Assembly (NCBI GenBank): GCA_945871905.1
Contig: CAMBXL010000009.1
Span: forward strand, 34,351-98,350
Source of the DNA: Chitinophaga pinensis
GTDB lineage: Bacteria; Bacteroidota; Bacteroidia; NS11-12g; UBA955
Length of the DNA: 64,000 bases
Reading direction: 5' to 3'
Of the stretch, positions 52,149 to 63,209 are shown piece by piece. A program made the translations under genes and the position numbers. Positions within the stretch are counted from its first letter, which is position 1, and every line of letters begins with the position of its first letter. The notes beneath the pieces were generated by a model. That model had not been told where the DNA came from. It was given only the letters and a program-made list of their open reading frames with translations, and did not search any database.

Positions 52149-53046
52149 GGCATATCACATTCCCGTAATGTTAAAGGAGTGCCTAGACGGACTTCAGATT
52201 AAACCCGACGGCACTTATGTGGACTTAACTTTTGGCGGCGGTGGTCATAGCAAAGCAATCTTAAGTCAATTGAACGAAAACGGCAAACTTTATGTTTTTG
52301 ACCAAGATTCTGATGCCATACAAAATATCCCTGACGATGAGCGCTGTGTATTCATCAACCACAACTTTAAGTATTTAAAACAATTTTTAGTTTATCTAAA
52401 TGCAGCACCTGTTGATGGCATTTTGGGCGACTTAGGCATTTCTTCATTTCAGATAAATGAGGGTGAAAAAGGATTTGCTCACCGCTTAGAAGGCCCGTTG
52501 GACATGCGAATGGATCAAAAAAATCCATTAACAGCGGCACACATTGTAATGAATTACAGTGAACAAGAGCTTCTTAAAATTTTCAATTTATATGGCGAAA
52601 TAAAAAATGCATTTAAATTAGTTCAATCTATACTCACTTTCAGAAAACAAACCCCTATTGTAACCATTCAGGATTTTAAAACGGCTATTAAAAACTGCAT
52701 TCCACCAAGAGAAGAAAGCAAATATTTATCTCCCGTATTTCAAGCATTAAGAATAGCTGTAAACGATGAAATGAGTGCTTTGGAAACTCTACTTGAAAAC
52801 GTGGTAGATTGCTTAAAACCCGGAGGACGATTGGTGATAATGAGTTACCATTCTTTGGAAGATAGAATTGTAAAAAACTTTATCAATTCTGGCCATGTAG
52901 ATGGTGAGGTTTCAAAAGATTTTTTCGGAAACAAAAACACCCCTTTTAAAGTCATAACCAAAAAACCAATTATTCCAAGTGATGAGGAAATTGGGATTAA
53001 TAAAAGAGCACGTTCTGCTAAATTAAGAATTGCCGAAAAACTATGA
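52132..53046 (+). CDS. rsmH: 16S rRNA m4C1402 methyltransferase
   Basis: 304 aa (MraW). SAM motif YVDLTFGGGGHSKAIL (about 29-44), GILGDLGISSFQI, and the C-terminal GGRLVIMSYHSLEDRIVKNF. N4-methylates C1402 of 16S rRNA. Overlaps mraZ by 17 nt and ftsL by 4 nt (ATGA), second in the cluster. Confidence 0.95.
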   Translation: MVKTNEAYHIPVMLKECLDGLQIKPDGTYVDLTFGGGGHSKAILSQLNENGKLYVFDQDSDAIQNIPDDERCVFINHNFKYLKQFLVYLNAAPVDGILGDLGISSFQINEGEKGFAHRLEGPLDMRMDQKNPLTAAHIVMNYSEQELLKIFNLYGEIKNAFKLVQSILTFRKQTPIVTIQDFKTAIKNCIPPREESKYLSPVFQALRIAVNDEMSALETLLENVVDCLKPGGRLVIMSYHSLEDRIVKNFINSGHVDGEVSKDFFGNKNTPFKVITKKPIIPSDEEIGINKRARSAKLRIAEKL

Positions 53047-53414
53047 ATAAGTTTAGATCAACACCTACAGAACAAACACAAAACCCTGGGGTTGAAAACA
53101 ATGTAGATTCTACAATCAACAAGGTTAGTGAATTTACTTTTTTCATTAAAAAAGAACAACTAAATGACCTTATTCCAGTGATTTTACTTTTGGTATTTAC
53201 AACCATTTTATATGTTTCTCTTTCTCATTACCATGTTAAAAGTTTAAAAAACGAAGATGAGTTAAAAAAAGAAATCAATGAATTAAGGTCTGAGTACATC
53301 AGTGTAAAAAGCAACTTAATGAAAAAAAGCAATCCGAGTGAAGTTTCCAAAAGACTAGAAACTGAAGGCTTAAAAGAATTGACAACACCCCCAATTATCC
53401 TTAAGAAAGATTAA
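53043..53414 (+). CDS. ftsL: FtsL-like divisome protein
   Basis: 123 aa. Cytoplasmic N-terminus (about 1-36), one membrane helix (about 39-56, LIPVILLLVFTTILYVSL) and a periplasmic coiled coil (about 60-100, KNEDELKKEINELRSEYISV). Sequence conservation in FtsL is low; the call rests on topology and position between rsmH and ftsI. It would link FtsB/FtsQ to the septal synthase. Next gene starts 1 nt after its stop. Confidence 0.8.
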   Translation: MNKFRSTPTEQTQNPGVENNVDSTINKVSEFTFFIKKEQLNDLIPVILLLVFTTILYVSLSHYHVKSLKNEDELKKEINELRSEYISVKSNLMKKSNPSEVSKRLETEGLKELTTPPIILKKD

Positions 53415-53415
53415 C

Positions 53416-55518
53416 ATGAATTTGAAAAAAGCCATATTACTGCGTTCATGGATTGCATTTTTGCTAGTCCTTGGATTTGCTGTGGCTATTTTTATTCAAA
53501 TTTTCAAACTCCAAGTTTACCAATCAGATAAATACAAAAAAATAAGTTTAGCACAGAGCACAAAATGGCGTTCTGTTCAAGCTTCGAGAGGGAATATATT
53601 TTCGGATGATGGCAGTTTACTAGCCACTAGTATTCCAAAATATGAAATTAGAATGGACACGAAAGTGGATGGCATGACCAATGATTATTTCTTCAAAAAA
53701 ATAGACAGTTTGGCGTTGTTACTATCTATAGAATTCAGAGATAAAACCTATCCAGAATGGAGACAATACATAGTGGCTGCTCGCAACAGAGGCGAAAGAT
53801 ATTTACTACTCAAAAAAGATGTTGACTATACCACTGCAAAAAACATGGGAAAATGGCCCATATTTTCTTTAGGGAAATACAAGGGAGGGTTTATCAAAAT
53901 GGAACAATTCAAGAGAGAGATTCCTTTTGGTGAATTAGCGCGCAGAACCATAGGATATACCAATCAATCGGGGATTAAAATTGGATTAGAAGGCGCTTAC
54001 GATTCTATGCTAAGCGGAACAGTTGGCAAACGTTTAGAGCAAAGACTTTATGGCGGTGTTTGGAAACCTATTGATGACAACAAAGAAATAGACCCTAAAA
54101 ATGGTTTTGATGTTTACACCACTATTGACATAAACATTCAAGATGTGGCTCAAAATGCTTTAAAAAAGTGTTTAATTGCTAACCAAGCTGACCATGGCTC
54201 AGTTATTTTAATGGAGGTTAAAACAGGTGCAGTTAAAGCTATTGCTAATTTAAAACGAAACCAAAACAACGAATGTTATGAAGCTGAAAACTACGCAATT
54301 AATGAATTTTCCGACCCAGGAAGCACCTTCAAACTGCTAAGCGCGCTTGCACTTATCGAAGATGGCTATGTAAACTTAAACGATTCTATCGATATAGAAT
54401 GGGGCGAAACCAAATTTGGTCCTTTAAAAATGGTTGATGCTCATGAGTCTCTATATAAATATGTGACTTTCCAATATGCATTTGAGCACTCAAGCAATGT
54501 TGGGATTGCCAAAACAGTTCAAAAACATTACAAAAACAATCCTGATAAATTCTTAGCACACGCTTTCAATTTGGGCTTACATGAATCATTGGATTTTGAC
54601 ATTAAATCTACCCGATTCCCAAAACTTAAAAACACAAAAGACAAAACTTGGAGTGGCACTTCCCTGCCGTTTATGAGTATAGGCTATGAATTAGAAATTA
54701 GCTCATTGCAAATTCTTGCTTTTTACAATGCCATTGCCAATCAAGGTGAAATGATAAAACCATTTATAGTTAAAGAAATTAAAGACTATGGCAAATCAAT
54801 TTACAAAAACAAACCTGTTATTTTAAATAAAAAAATATGCAAACCCGAAACTATTAAAGTTTTAAAACAATTGTTAGAAGGGGTTGTAGAAAATGGAACT
54901 GCCACTAATTTGAAGGCTCTTGATTATAAAGTTGCGGGCAAAACAGGTACTGCACAAATAGCAACAAACGGAAGTGGCTATAACAAATCTTCACACAAAG
55001 CCTCATTTGTAGGTTACTTCCCTGCCAACAATCCTCAATACACTTGTATTGTTGTTATTAATGCCCCAACAGCCGGTGTTTATTATGGCGGTTTGGTTGC
55101 AGGCCCCGTATTTAAAGAAGTGGCGGACAAAGTTTACAGTACCAATTTAAGCTTTCACAAACCATTGGTTCAAACTTCACTGACCTCTGTTCCATCTGTA
55201 AAAAACGGAAATAGAACAGACATCAAAAATGTATTGAATCAGTTGCAAATTAGCAGTAAAACACTCTCTGATATAGCAGAAACAGAATGGGTTAGAACTA
55301 ACTACGATGTTAAATCCATCAATCTACTCGAATTAAAAACCCAAGCAGACTTGGTTCCCAATGTAATAGGGATGGGTGCAAAAGACGCCGTTTACTTATT
55401 AGAAAATCGTGGTTTAAAAGTCATTATTAGTGGTGCCGGAAGTGTGGTTCAGCAATCAATTCCAGCTCAATCAAAAATCATTAAAGGTTCTACTGTTTAT
55501 TTAAAACTTTCATTATGA
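53416..55518 (+). CDS. ftsI: Septal peptidoglycan transpeptidase FtsI (PBP) with PASTA domain
   Basis: 700 aa. N-terminal helix (about 11-31), pedestal domain, then transpeptidase domain (about 240-590) with the SxxK motif STFK (303-306), SSN (359-361) and KTG (509-511). A C-terminal PASTA domain (about 640-700, DLVPNVIGMGAKDAVYLLEN). Cross-links septal peptidoglycan with FtsW. Longer than E. coli FtsI (588 aa), mainly through the PASTA domain. Overlaps murE by 4 nt. Confidence 0.93.
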   Translation: MNLKKAILLRSWIAFLLVLGFAVAIFIQIFKLQVYQSDKYKKISLAQSTKWRSVQASRGNIFSDDGSLLATSIPKYEIRMDTKVDGMTNDYFFKKIDSLALLLSIEFRDKTYPEWRQYIVAARNRGERYLLLKKDVDYTTAKNMGKWPIFSLGKYKGGFIKMEQFKREIPFGELARRTIGYTNQSGIKIGLEGAYDSMLSGTVGKRLEQRLYGGVWKPIDDNKEIDPKNGFDVYTTIDINIQDVAQNALKKCLIANQADHGSVILMEVKTGAVKAIANLKRNQNNECYEAENYAINEFSDPGSTFKLLSALALIEDGYVNLNDSIDIEWGETKFGPLKMVDAHESLYKYVTFQYAFEHSSNVGIAKTVQKHYKNNPDKFLAHAFNLGLHESLDFDIKSTRFPKLKNTKDKTWSGTSLPFMSIGYELEISSLQILAFYNAIANQGEMIKPFIVKEIKDYGKSIYKNKPVILNKKICKPETIKVLKQLLEGVVENGTATNLKALDYKVAGKTGTAQIATNGSGYNKSSHKASFVGYFPANNPQYTCIVVINAPTAGVYYGGLVAGPVFKEVADKVYSTNLSFHKPLVQTSLTSVPSVKNGNRTDIKNVLNQLQISSKTLSDIAETEWVRTNYDVKSINLLELKTQADLVPNVIGMGAKDAVYLLENRGLKVIISGAGSVVQQSIPAQSKIIKGSTVYLKLSL

Positions 55519-56981
55519 TAAAGACTGTAAAAGATATCATCAAAAACTATAAAAGTACTATTGAGGTTTTTGGCTCATTGGATAAACAAGTTAGTTTTTT
55601 AACGCTTGACTCACGTGAGGTAAAAAAAGATGCAATGTTTTTTGCAGTAAAAGGCACTAGTACCGATGCACATCAATACATTCCTAATGTGATAGAAATG
55701 GGCGCTTCTGTTATTGTTTGTAGCACATTGCCAAAAGATATAAATTCAGAAATAACTTATCTTTTGGTTGAGGATGTTCAACAAAGTTGTGGCTTTCTTG
55801 CTTCTGCCTATTACGAAAACCCTTCACAACACTTCAAACTAGTTGGAGTTACTGGCACTAATGGCAAAACAACTTGTACCAGTATTTTATATCATTTATT
55901 TACTTCGTTGGGTTACCAATGCGGACTCATCAGTACCGTTGAATACATTATAGGTACACAAAAATACAACAGTACTCACACCACACCTGACCCTATCAAA
56001 CTTAACTTTTTAATGTCACAAATGGTAGAGGCTGGTTGTGAATATTGCTTTATGGAAGTAAGTTCACATGCTATTGTTCAAGGCCGTATCAATGGATTAC
56101 TATTTGATGGCGGTGTATTCACAAATATCACACACGATCATTTGGATTACCATAAAACTTTTGCCAATTACATTCAAGCCAAAAAAGGATTTTTTGACAT
56201 GCTTCCTAACGATGCTTTTGCATTGACAAACAAAGATGATAAAAATGGTAGTGTAATGCTTCAAAACACTAAAGCAAACAAATACAGCTATGCCTTAAAA
56301 ACCATGGCTGATTTTAATTGTAAAATTATTGAATCAGACTTTGATGGTTTGCTTTTAAAAATAGACCAAATTGAGGCTTGGTACAACTTAGTAGGCAAGT
56401 TTAATGCTTACAATTTATTAGCGGCTTATTCTGTTGCTTTTTTATTAGGCGAAGAAAGGGAAGTAATTATCCAACATCTTTCGAAACAGAACCGTGTCAA
56501 TGGCAGATTCGAAATTTACAAAAGCAGCACCGGTGTGGTTGCTATTGTTGATTACGCACACACACCCGATGCCTTAGAAAATGTGCTAGACACTATTAAC
56601 AACATTCGTTCTCAAAACGAACAGCTTATTAGCATATTGGGATGTGGCGGCAACAGAGACAAAGAAAAAAGGCCTGAGATGGGTAGAATTGCGGCACAAA
56701 AAAGCAATAAAGTGATATTAACAAGCGATAATCCAAGAACAGAAGATCCTCAGCAAATTATTGAAGAAATGATGCTTGGAATACATGCAAGTGACTACAA
56801 AAAAATACTTAAAATCAGTGACCGAAAAGAAGCTATAAGGGTAGGGATAATGCTTTGCAAAAAAGGCGACTTAATTCTTGTTGCTGGAAAAGGACACGAA
56901 ACTTATCAGGAAATAAATGGGGTGAAGCACCCATTTGACGACCGAACTATTATTCAAGAATTATTTAAAGAAATACAATAA
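55515..56981 (+). CDS. murE: UDP-MurNAc-tripeptide ligase MurE
   Basis: 488 aa. ATP site GTNGKTT (114-120); the substrate motif DNPR (405-408) selects meso-diaminopimelate rather than lysine. Carbamylated lysine lies in QAKKGF. Complete three-domain Mur ligase. Next gene, mraY, shares one nucleotide with its stop. Confidence 0.95.
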   Translation: MIKTVKDIIKNYKSTIEVFGSLDKQVSFLTLDSREVKKDAMFFAVKGTSTDAHQYIPNVIEMGASVIVCSTLPKDINSEITYLLVEDVQQSCGFLASAYYENPSQHFKLVGVTGTNGKTTCTSILYHLFTSLGYQCGLISTVEYIIGTQKYNSTHTTPDPIKLNFLMSQMVEAGCEYCFMEVSSHAIVQGRINGLLFDGGVFTNITHDHLDYHKTFANYIQAKKGFFDMLPNDAFALTNKDDKNGSVMLQNTKANKYSYALKTMADFNCKIIESDFDGLLLKIDQIEAWYNLVGKFNAYNLLAAYSVAFLLGEEREVIIQHLSKQNRVNGRFEIYKSSTGVVAIVDYAHTPDALENVLDTINNIRSQNEQLISILGCGGNRDKEKRPEMGRIAAQKSNKVILTSDNPRTEDPQQIIEEMMLGIHASDYKKILKISDRKEAIRVGIMLCKKGDLILVAGKGHETYQEINGVKHPFDDRTIIQELFKEIQ

Positions 56982-58234
56982 TGCTGTATCATTTTTTTAC
57001 ATACCTCGACACCCACTACGATTTTATAGGACTAGGCGTTTGGAAATACCTAACCTTTAGAATGGCTTTGGCTGTAATTTTGTCACTTACTATTTCGGCA
57101 GTTTTTGGCAAAAAATTTATTCAATTACTACAAAAAATGCAAGTTTCTGAAACCATCAGAAATTTAGGTCTTGAGGGTGAAAATGCAAAAAAAGGCACGC
57201 CAACTATGGGTGGGCTTATTATGCTAGCTGCCATTCTTATTCCAACATTATTACTTGCCAGACTCAACAATGTTTATGTTATTTTAATGATTGTTGTTAC
57301 TGTATTAACTGGCTTAATTGGCTTTATAGACGACTACATAAAAGTATTTAAAAAGGACAAGGAAGGTTTATCAGGAAGATTTAAAATCTTAGGTCAAATT
57401 ATTGTTGGACTTGTTGTAGGATTAACTCTTTATTTCAACAAAGCAGTTGTTATAACCAATCATTACACCAAACAAGAGGCCATTCAATACAAGATAGATA
57501 CCATTGGTTTAAACAAAACTGTAATAAACGGCACTAGCTACTTTATAAAAAACGAAAAGACACTTAAAACAACCATTCCATTTTTTAAGCATTCAGAATT
57601 TGACTACCAAAAAATAACCAATGCCTTAGGAATGAACAGCAAATATGGTTGGATTATTTACACCCTAGTTGTCATTTTTATCATCACTGCGGTTTCAAAT
57701 GGCGCAAACATAACTGATGGCATTGATGGATTAGCGGCGGGAACATCTGCTATTATTGGAACAACACTCGGATTATTCGCTTTCTTGTCTGGTAATATTT
57801 TATTTGCGGACTACTTAAACATAATGTACATCCCTTATTTAGGCGAATTATTTGTTTTTGCTGGCGCTTACGTTGGGGCATGTATTGGTTTCTTATGGTA
57901 TAACAGCTATCCTGCTCAAGTTTTTATGGGTGATACCGGAAGTTTGATGCTAGGTGGTGTTATTGCAGCTTTGGCAATTATTATAAGAAAAGAATTAATG
58001 ATTCCAATACTGTGCGGCATTTTCTTAATCGAGAATTTAAGTGTGGTACTACAAGTGGGATACTTTAAATACACCAAGAAAAAATATGGCGAAGGGAGAA
58101 GAATTTTCCTAATGTCACCTATTCATCACCATTACCAAAAAAAGGGATTTCATGAAGCTAAAATAGTGACTCGATTTTTAATCATCGGAATTATCCTTGC
58201 TATTTTATCCATTATTACTTTAAAACTAAGATAA
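56981..58234 (+). CDS. mraY: Phospho-MurNAc-pentapeptide transferase MraY
   Basis: 417 aa, ten transmembrane helices; makes lipid I. Motifs: GTPTMGG (about 68-74), [29 protein letters not shown], and [14 protein letters not shown]. An insertion of about 60 residues between helix 4 and the later core (about 145-205; [17 protein letters not shown]) is extra relative to E. coli (360 aa). This places murE directly before mraY without murF. Ends 4 nt before the murD start. Confidence 0.94.
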   Translation: MLYHFFTYLDTHYDFIGLGVWKYLTFRMALAVILSLTISAVFGKKFIQLLQKMQVSETIRNLGLEGENAKKGTPTMGGLIMLAAILIPTLLLARLNNVYVILMIVVTVLTGLIGFIDDYIKVFKKDKEGLSGRFKILGQIIVGLVVGLTLYFNKAVVITNHYTKQEAIQYKIDTIGLNKTVINGTSYFIKNEKTLKTTIPFFKHSEFDYQKITNALGMNSKYGWIIYTLVVIFIITAVSNGANITDGIDGLAAGTSAIIGTTLGLFAFLSGNILFADYLNIMYIPYLGELFVFAGAYVGACIGFLWYNSYPAQVFMGDTGSLMLGGVIAALAIIIRKELMIPILCGIFLIENLSVVLQVGYFKYTKKKYGEGRRIFLMSPIHHHYQKKGFHEAKIVTRFLIIGIILAILSIITLKLR

Positions 58235-58238
58235 TACA

Positions 58239-59585
58239 TTGTCAAAAAGAATAGTCATATTAGGTGCTGGTGAAAGTGGAACTGGTTGTGCCGTTCTAGC
58301 AAAAAAACATCAATTTGATGTGTTTGTTAGCGACAAATCAAGCATTGCTGAAACTTACAAAAATGAGCTTATCTCATTGTCTGTTGATTTTGAAGAAAAC
58401 CAACACACAGAAGCACTTATTTTGAATGCAGACATTATCATCAAAAGCCCTGGTATTCCGGACAAAATAGAGATTATTCAAAAAGCAACAACAAAACAAA
58501 TTCCAATTATTTCTGAAATTGAATTTGCTTGTCAATATACCCAAGCCAAACACATAGCTATAACAGGCACAAATGGCAAAACAACTACAACCCTATTGTG
58601 CTACCATTTATTACAAAAAGCAGGTTTTAATGTGGGCTTAGGCGGGAATATTGGCAAAAGCTATGCCCGTCAAGTTGCGCTTTCTAACTTCGACTATTAT
58701 GTATTAGAAATTAGCAGTTTCCAATTAGACAATACTTATCATTTTAAACCGAATATTTCAATTTTAACGAATATTACACCTGACCATCTCGACCGTTACA
58801 ATTACCAGTTTGAAAACTATGTAGCTTCCAAATTTAGAATTTGCATGAATCAAGATGAGAACGACACCTTTATCTATTGCGAGGATGATACTGTCATTAG
58901 AGAATATGTAAAAACGCACAAAATAGAAGCTCAAAAAATTACATTTTCATACGAAAAAGCACTTGAAAATGGTGCATACGTAAAAGACAAAATAGCTTAT
59001 TTCCTTAACCCTAAAAACCCTTCAAATCAATTCAATATGTTTATCAACGATTTCGCCATCAAAGGCATCCACAACACTTACAATAACATGGCAGCTGCAA
59101 TTGCCGCTAATGTTTTAAACATCAACAAAGAAACAATCCGCGAAAGTTTGCTTGACTTTCAAAATGTAGAACACCGATTGGAACATGTCGCTAATATTGC
59201 TGGCGTAGAATACATTAATGACAGTAAAGCAACCAATGTAAATTCAGCTTGGTATGCACTTGAAAGCATGGACAAACCTGTTATTTGGATAGCTGGCGGC
59301 GTTGACAAAGGCAATGACTATGAGAATATTGTTCCTTTGGTAAAAGACAAAGTTAAAATGATTATTTGCTTAGGATTAGACAACAGTAAAATCCATTCAG
59401 CATTTGGCAAACATGTTGACTTAATGATTAATACATCAAGCGCAGAAGAAGCAGCTTTAGTTGCCAAAACATTTGCGAAAAAAGGTGATGTAGTATTGTT
59501 ATCACCTGCATGTGCAAGTTTTGATTTATTTGCTAATTACGAAGACAGAGGCAATCAATTTAAACAAGCAGTTAGAAATTTGTAA
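58239..59585 (+). CDS. murD: UDP-MurNAc-L-alanine:D-glutamate ligase MurD
   Basis: 448 aa. N-terminal Rossmann GAGESGTG (9-16), ATP site GTNGKTT (110-116), and the C-terminal VEHRLEHVANIAGVEYINDS and SKATNVNSAW motifs. Adds D-glutamate. Start is TTG (MSKRIVILGAG); no ATG is nearby. Confidence 0.94.
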   Translation: MSKRIVILGAGESGTGCAVLAKKHQFDVFVSDKSSIAETYKNELISLSVDFEENQHTEALILNADIIIKSPGIPDKIEIIQKATTKQIPIISEIEFACQYTQAKHIAITGTNGKTTTTLLCYHLLQKAGFNVGLGGNIGKSYARQVALSNFDYYVLEISSFQLDNTYHFKPNISILTNITPDHLDRYNYQFENYVASKFRICMNQDENDTFIYCEDDTVIREYVKTHKIEAQKITFSYEKALENGAYVKDKIAYFLNPKNPSNQFNMFINDFAIKGIHNTYNNMAAAIAANVLNINKETIRESLLDFQNVEHRLEHVANIAGVEYINDSKATNVNSAWYALESMDKPVIWIAGGVDKGNDYENIVPLVKDKVKMIICLGLDNSKIHSAFGKHVDLMINTSSAEEAALVAKTFAKKGDVVLLSPACASFDLFANYEDRGNQFKQAVRNL

Positions 59586-59594
59586 GAATTAAAT

Positions 59595-60764
59595 ATGCAA
59601 ATTGGAAAGTTAAAATTCAAAGGCGACCCATACATTTGGATAGCTATATTTTGCCTAACAAGTATAGGCTTAATAGAGGTATACAGTGCAACGGGGTCTT
59701 TGGCTTTCAAAAAATTTGGAGGCAATACCGAATACTTTCTTTTTAGGCATATTTTATTTTTATTTGGCGGCTATTTCTTGATGTACTTTTTCCATTTATT
59801 GGATTACGTCTACTTTTCACGATTATCGCAAATTGCCATTTTTGTGGCGGTCCCATTATTGTTAGCTACTTTAATTTTTGGACACGACATCAATGACGCC
59901 AAAAGAACAATTACAATATTAGGAATCACATTTCAGGCCAGCGATTACGCCAAGTTTGCACTTATAATGTTCATTGCAAGATATTTATCAAAAAAACAGG
60001 AAGAATTGAACTCCTGGAAGGGCTTTTTGAAAATACTGGCATGGATTATTGTAATATGTGCGTTGATATTACCCGAAAACTTAAGTACTTCTCTTGTTCT
60101 ATTTTTCACCTCATGTTTACTCTTGTTTATTGGCAATACTAATTTAAAGTTTTTATTCATATTAACGCTGGTATCAGCTAGTTTTTTAACAATAGGATAC
60201 TTAACTTTAAAAAACGCTCCCGACGACTTACTTCCTGGGCGATTTGCAACTTGGAAAGCAAGGATTGAGAATTTCAGTGGTGGAGATTCTACTGAGAGTT
60301 TCCAAACCGTTCAAGCAAAAATAGCCATTACATCAGGTGGACTTTTTGGGAAAGGTCCAGGGAAAGGGGAACAAAGCGCCTACCTACCCCACCCTTATTC
60401 TGACTTTATTTTTGCTGTAATTATAGAAGAATTCGGGTTGCTATTTGGTGGTATAACAGTGATGGGACTTTACTTATTAATCCTTTATCGATCAATAAGA
60501 ATAGTTATAAAAAGCCCTAAGGCATTTGGGGCACTTCTAGCGGTTGGTTTGGCATTTAGCTTATCGCTTCAAGCTTTTATCCATATGGCAGTTGCAAGTA
60601 GCTTATTTCCCGTAACAGGACTTACACTTCCACTGGTCAGTATGGGAGGAACTAGTATTATTTTTACAAGTGCTGCATTTGGTGTACTTCTAAGTGTTAG
60701 CAGAACTGTTGAAGAACAAAACAATCAAACTGAAACTAATAATGTAAACAATGAAGGAAATTAA
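59595..60764 (+). CDS. ftsW: Peptidoglycan polymerase FtsW (SEDS family)
   Basis: 389 aa, about ten transmembrane helices. SEDS motifs SGGLFGKGPGKGEQ and FPVTGLTLPLVSMGGTS are conserved. Polymerises septal glycan strands with FtsI. Overlaps murG by 14 nt. Confidence 0.93.
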   Translation: MQIGKLKFKGDPYIWIAIFCLTSIGLIEVYSATGSLAFKKFGGNTEYFLFRHILFLFGGYFLMYFFHLLDYVYFSRLSQIAIFVAVPLLLATLIFGHDINDAKRTITILGITFQASDYAKFALIMFIARYLSKKQEELNSWKGFLKILAWIIVICALILPENLSTSLVLFFTSCLLLFIGNTNLKFLFILTLVSASFLTIGYLTLKNAPDDLLPGRFATWKARIENFSGGDSTESFQTVQAKIAITSGGLFGKGPGKGEQSAYLPHPYSDFIFAVIIEEFGLLFGGITVMGLYLLILYRSIRIVIKSPKAFGALLAVGLAFSLSLQAFIHMAVASSLFPVTGLTLPLVSMGGTSIIFTSAAFGVLLSVSRTVEEQNNQTETNNVNNEGN

Positions 60765-61839
60765 ATCAGTTATTATATCGGGTGGTGGCACTGGTGGGCA
60801 TATTTTTCCGGCTATTGCAATTGCAAATGAGATAAAAAACCGTTATCCAAATGCTGCAATCCAATTTGTGGGTGCACAACACAAAATGGAAATGGAAAAA
60901 GTACCTCAAGCAGGTTATTCTATCATTGGACTTCCTATTGCAGGCATTCAAAGGAAACTAACTTTGAAAAACTTATTAGTCCCTTTCAAATTAATTGCAA
61001 GCCTTTACTTGTCGTTCCGAATACTTAAAAAACACAAACCAGATTGCGTAATAGGCGTTGGAGGTTATGCAAGTGCTGCAGTATTATATGTTGCCAATTT
61101 GATGAAAATTCCAACAGTCATACAAGAACAAAATTCATATCCTGGACTAACCAATAGAATATTAAGTAAAAAAAGTACCAAATGTTGTGTCGCTTATGCC
61201 GATATGTTTCAATTTTTCGACAACGACAAAATTATTTTCACAGGAAATCCCGTTAGGCAAGACATTTTAACTGTATCACAATACTCACAATCAGAAATGA
61301 AAGAAAAGCTTGGATTTGACAAAAACAAACCACTTTTATTGGTGATTGGAGGCAGTTTAGGAGCTAGAACTATTAACAATGCACTTGCAAAAAACTATGC
61401 AAACATTTTGAACCAATCCATTAGCATTTATTGGCAAACAGGCAAAAATTATAAAAAAGAAATTCCAGAAAACAAAGACCTTATAATCAGTTCTTTTATT
61501 CAAAATATGACAGAAGTTTATGCCGCAGCAGACATGATTATATCAAGAGCTGGCGCATTATCTATCAGCGAATTACAAATAGTAGGCAAACCAGTCATTT
61601 TAATCCCTTCACCCAATGTTACCGACGACCATCAAACCAAAAATGCACTTTCATTAAGTAACAACGAAGCTGCAATATTAGTAAAAGACAGTGAAGCCAT
61701 CAATACAATAAATTTGGTAATTACCGATTTAAACCAAAACAAAGAACTTCAAAAATCCCTATCAAATAACATCAAGCAAATGGCAAAACCAGATGCGAGT
61801 GCAAAAATCGTAAACGTTATAGAGCAAATCATCCTATGA
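60751..61839 (+). CDS. murG: UDP-GlcNAc:lipid I GlcNAc transferase MurG
   Basis: 362 aa GT28 enzyme making lipid II at the inner membrane. N-terminal SGGGTGGHIFPAIAIANE (9-26) and the C-terminal donor-site motif ISRAGALSISELQIVGKPVI are conserved. Overlaps both neighbours. Confidence 0.95.
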   Translation: MKEIKSVIISGGGTGGHIFPAIAIANEIKNRYPNAAIQFVGAQHKMEMEKVPQAGYSIIGLPIAGIQRKLTLKNLLVPFKLIASLYLSFRILKKHKPDCVIGVGGYASAAVLYVANLMKIPTVIQEQNSYPGLTNRILSKKSTKCCVAYADMFQFFDNDKIIFTGNPVRQDILTVSQYSQSEMKEKLGFDKNKPLLLVIGGSLGARTINNALAKNYANILNQSISIYWQTGKNYKKEIPENKDLIISSFIQNMTEVYAAADMIISRAGALSISELQIVGKPVILIPSPNVTDDHQTKNALSLSNNEAAILVKDSEAINTINLVITDLNQNKELQKSLSNNIKQMAKPDASAKIVNVIEQIIL

Positions 61840-63209
61840 AACTAACTGACATAAAAACAGCCTACTTTATTGGTATTGGTGGCATAGGCATGAGCGCTAT
61901 TGCAAGGTATTTTAATTCAATCGGCATAAAGGTTAGTGGATACGACAAAACCAGAAATGATTTTACAATCCAACTAGAAAAAGAGGGGTTTGACATTCAT
62001 TACAACGAGGACATTAAAGCAATTCCTGAAGAGATATTACAAAATAAAGGGATAGTGATTTACACCCCAGCAATTCCTAATGAACACAAAGAAAAACTAT
62101 ATCTATTGTCGCTTGGGATAAAGCTTTACAAAAGAGCCGAAATACTGGGATTAATTTCCGAAAATCAATATACAATTGCTATTGCAGGCACCCATGGTAA
62201 AACCACAACAAGCTGTTTAATTGCGCATATTTTAAACAACAATAACATTAATTTTACCGCATTCCTTGGAGGCATAAGCACCAATTTAAACTCAAACTAC
62301 ATTCATAAAACAGATGGCATTAAGTTATTAAAAGAAGATATTATTGTTGTGGAGGCCGATGAATATGACCGCAGTTTTCTTCATTTAAAACCTAATATTT
62401 CCATAGTAACCTCCACCGATGCCGACCATTTGGACATTTACGGTCAGCATGCCGATGTAATTGAATCATTTCATGAGTTTTTGAAGAACACAAAAGCAAA
62501 TGGGAAAAAAATAATTTGCGAAAAAGCAGATATTAAAGAAGACACAGACAACATTAAATATGGTAAAGACGAAAATTGCAAAGCCATTATTCGTGATATA
62601 AACATCAAAGAAGGACAATTTCACTTTCAGTATCATTATGCAGAAACAACAGTTGAAGTTTGCAATGGCATTCCTGGTTTTCACAATGTAGAAAATACCA
62701 CAGCAGCAATAACAGCTTGTTTACAAATGGGGCTCACAATAGAAACTATAGTTGAATCTTGCGCAAAGTTCTTAGGTGTAAAAAGAAGATTTGAGTACAT
62801 TGTAAATCAAGAAAACCAAATTGTTATTGATGACTATGCCCATCATCCCACTGAGTTGAGTTCATTTATACTTTCGGTCAAAGAATTGTATCCATATCAA
62901 AAAACTGTAGGCATCTTTCAACCACACTTGTATTCAAGAACCAGAGATTTTGCAGATGAATTTGCAGAATCACTTGATTTGTTAGACGAATGTTGGTTAA
63001 TGGATATTTACCCGGCGAGAGAACTACCCATTCCGGGAATAAACAGCGAGTTTTTAGCTTTAAAAATGAAAAAACCTGTGGTCTTAATATCACATGACAA
63101 TATACTAAAACAGCTTAAAGAAAAACAGGTTCCTTTGTTATTGATAATGGGTGCAGGGAATATAGACCAATTGATAAAACCAATTACAGAAATATACCAA
63201 AATGCTTAA
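61836..63209 (+). CDS. murC: UDP-MurNAc:L-alanine ligase MurC
   Basis: 457 aa. N-terminal GIGGIGMSA (13-21), ATP site GTHGKTT (118-124), and DYAHHPTEL for the C-terminal domain. First ligase of the peptide stem. Overlaps murG by 4 nt and ftsQ by 8 nt. Residues complete. Confidence 0.95.
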   Translation: MKLTDIKTAYFIGIGGIGMSAIARYFNSIGIKVSGYDKTRNDFTIQLEKEGFDIHYNEDIKAIPEEILQNKGIVIYTPAIPNEHKEKLYLLSLGIKLYKRAEILGLISENQYTIAIAGTHGKTTTSCLIAHILNNNNINFTAFLGGISTNLNSNYIHKTDGIKLLKEDIIVVEADEYDRSFLHLKPNISIVTSTDADHLDIYGQHADVIESFHEFLKNTKANGKKIICEKADIKEDTDNIKYGKDENCKAIIRDINIKEGQFHFQYHYAETTVEVCNGIPGFHNVENTTAAITACLQMGLTIETIVESCAKFLGVKRRFEYIVNQENQIVIDDYAHHPTELSSFILSVKELYPYQKTVGIFQPHLYSRTRDFADEFAESLDLLDECWLMDIYPARELPIPGINSEFLALKMKKPVVLISHDNILKQLKEKQVPLLLIMGAGNIDQLIKPITEIYQNA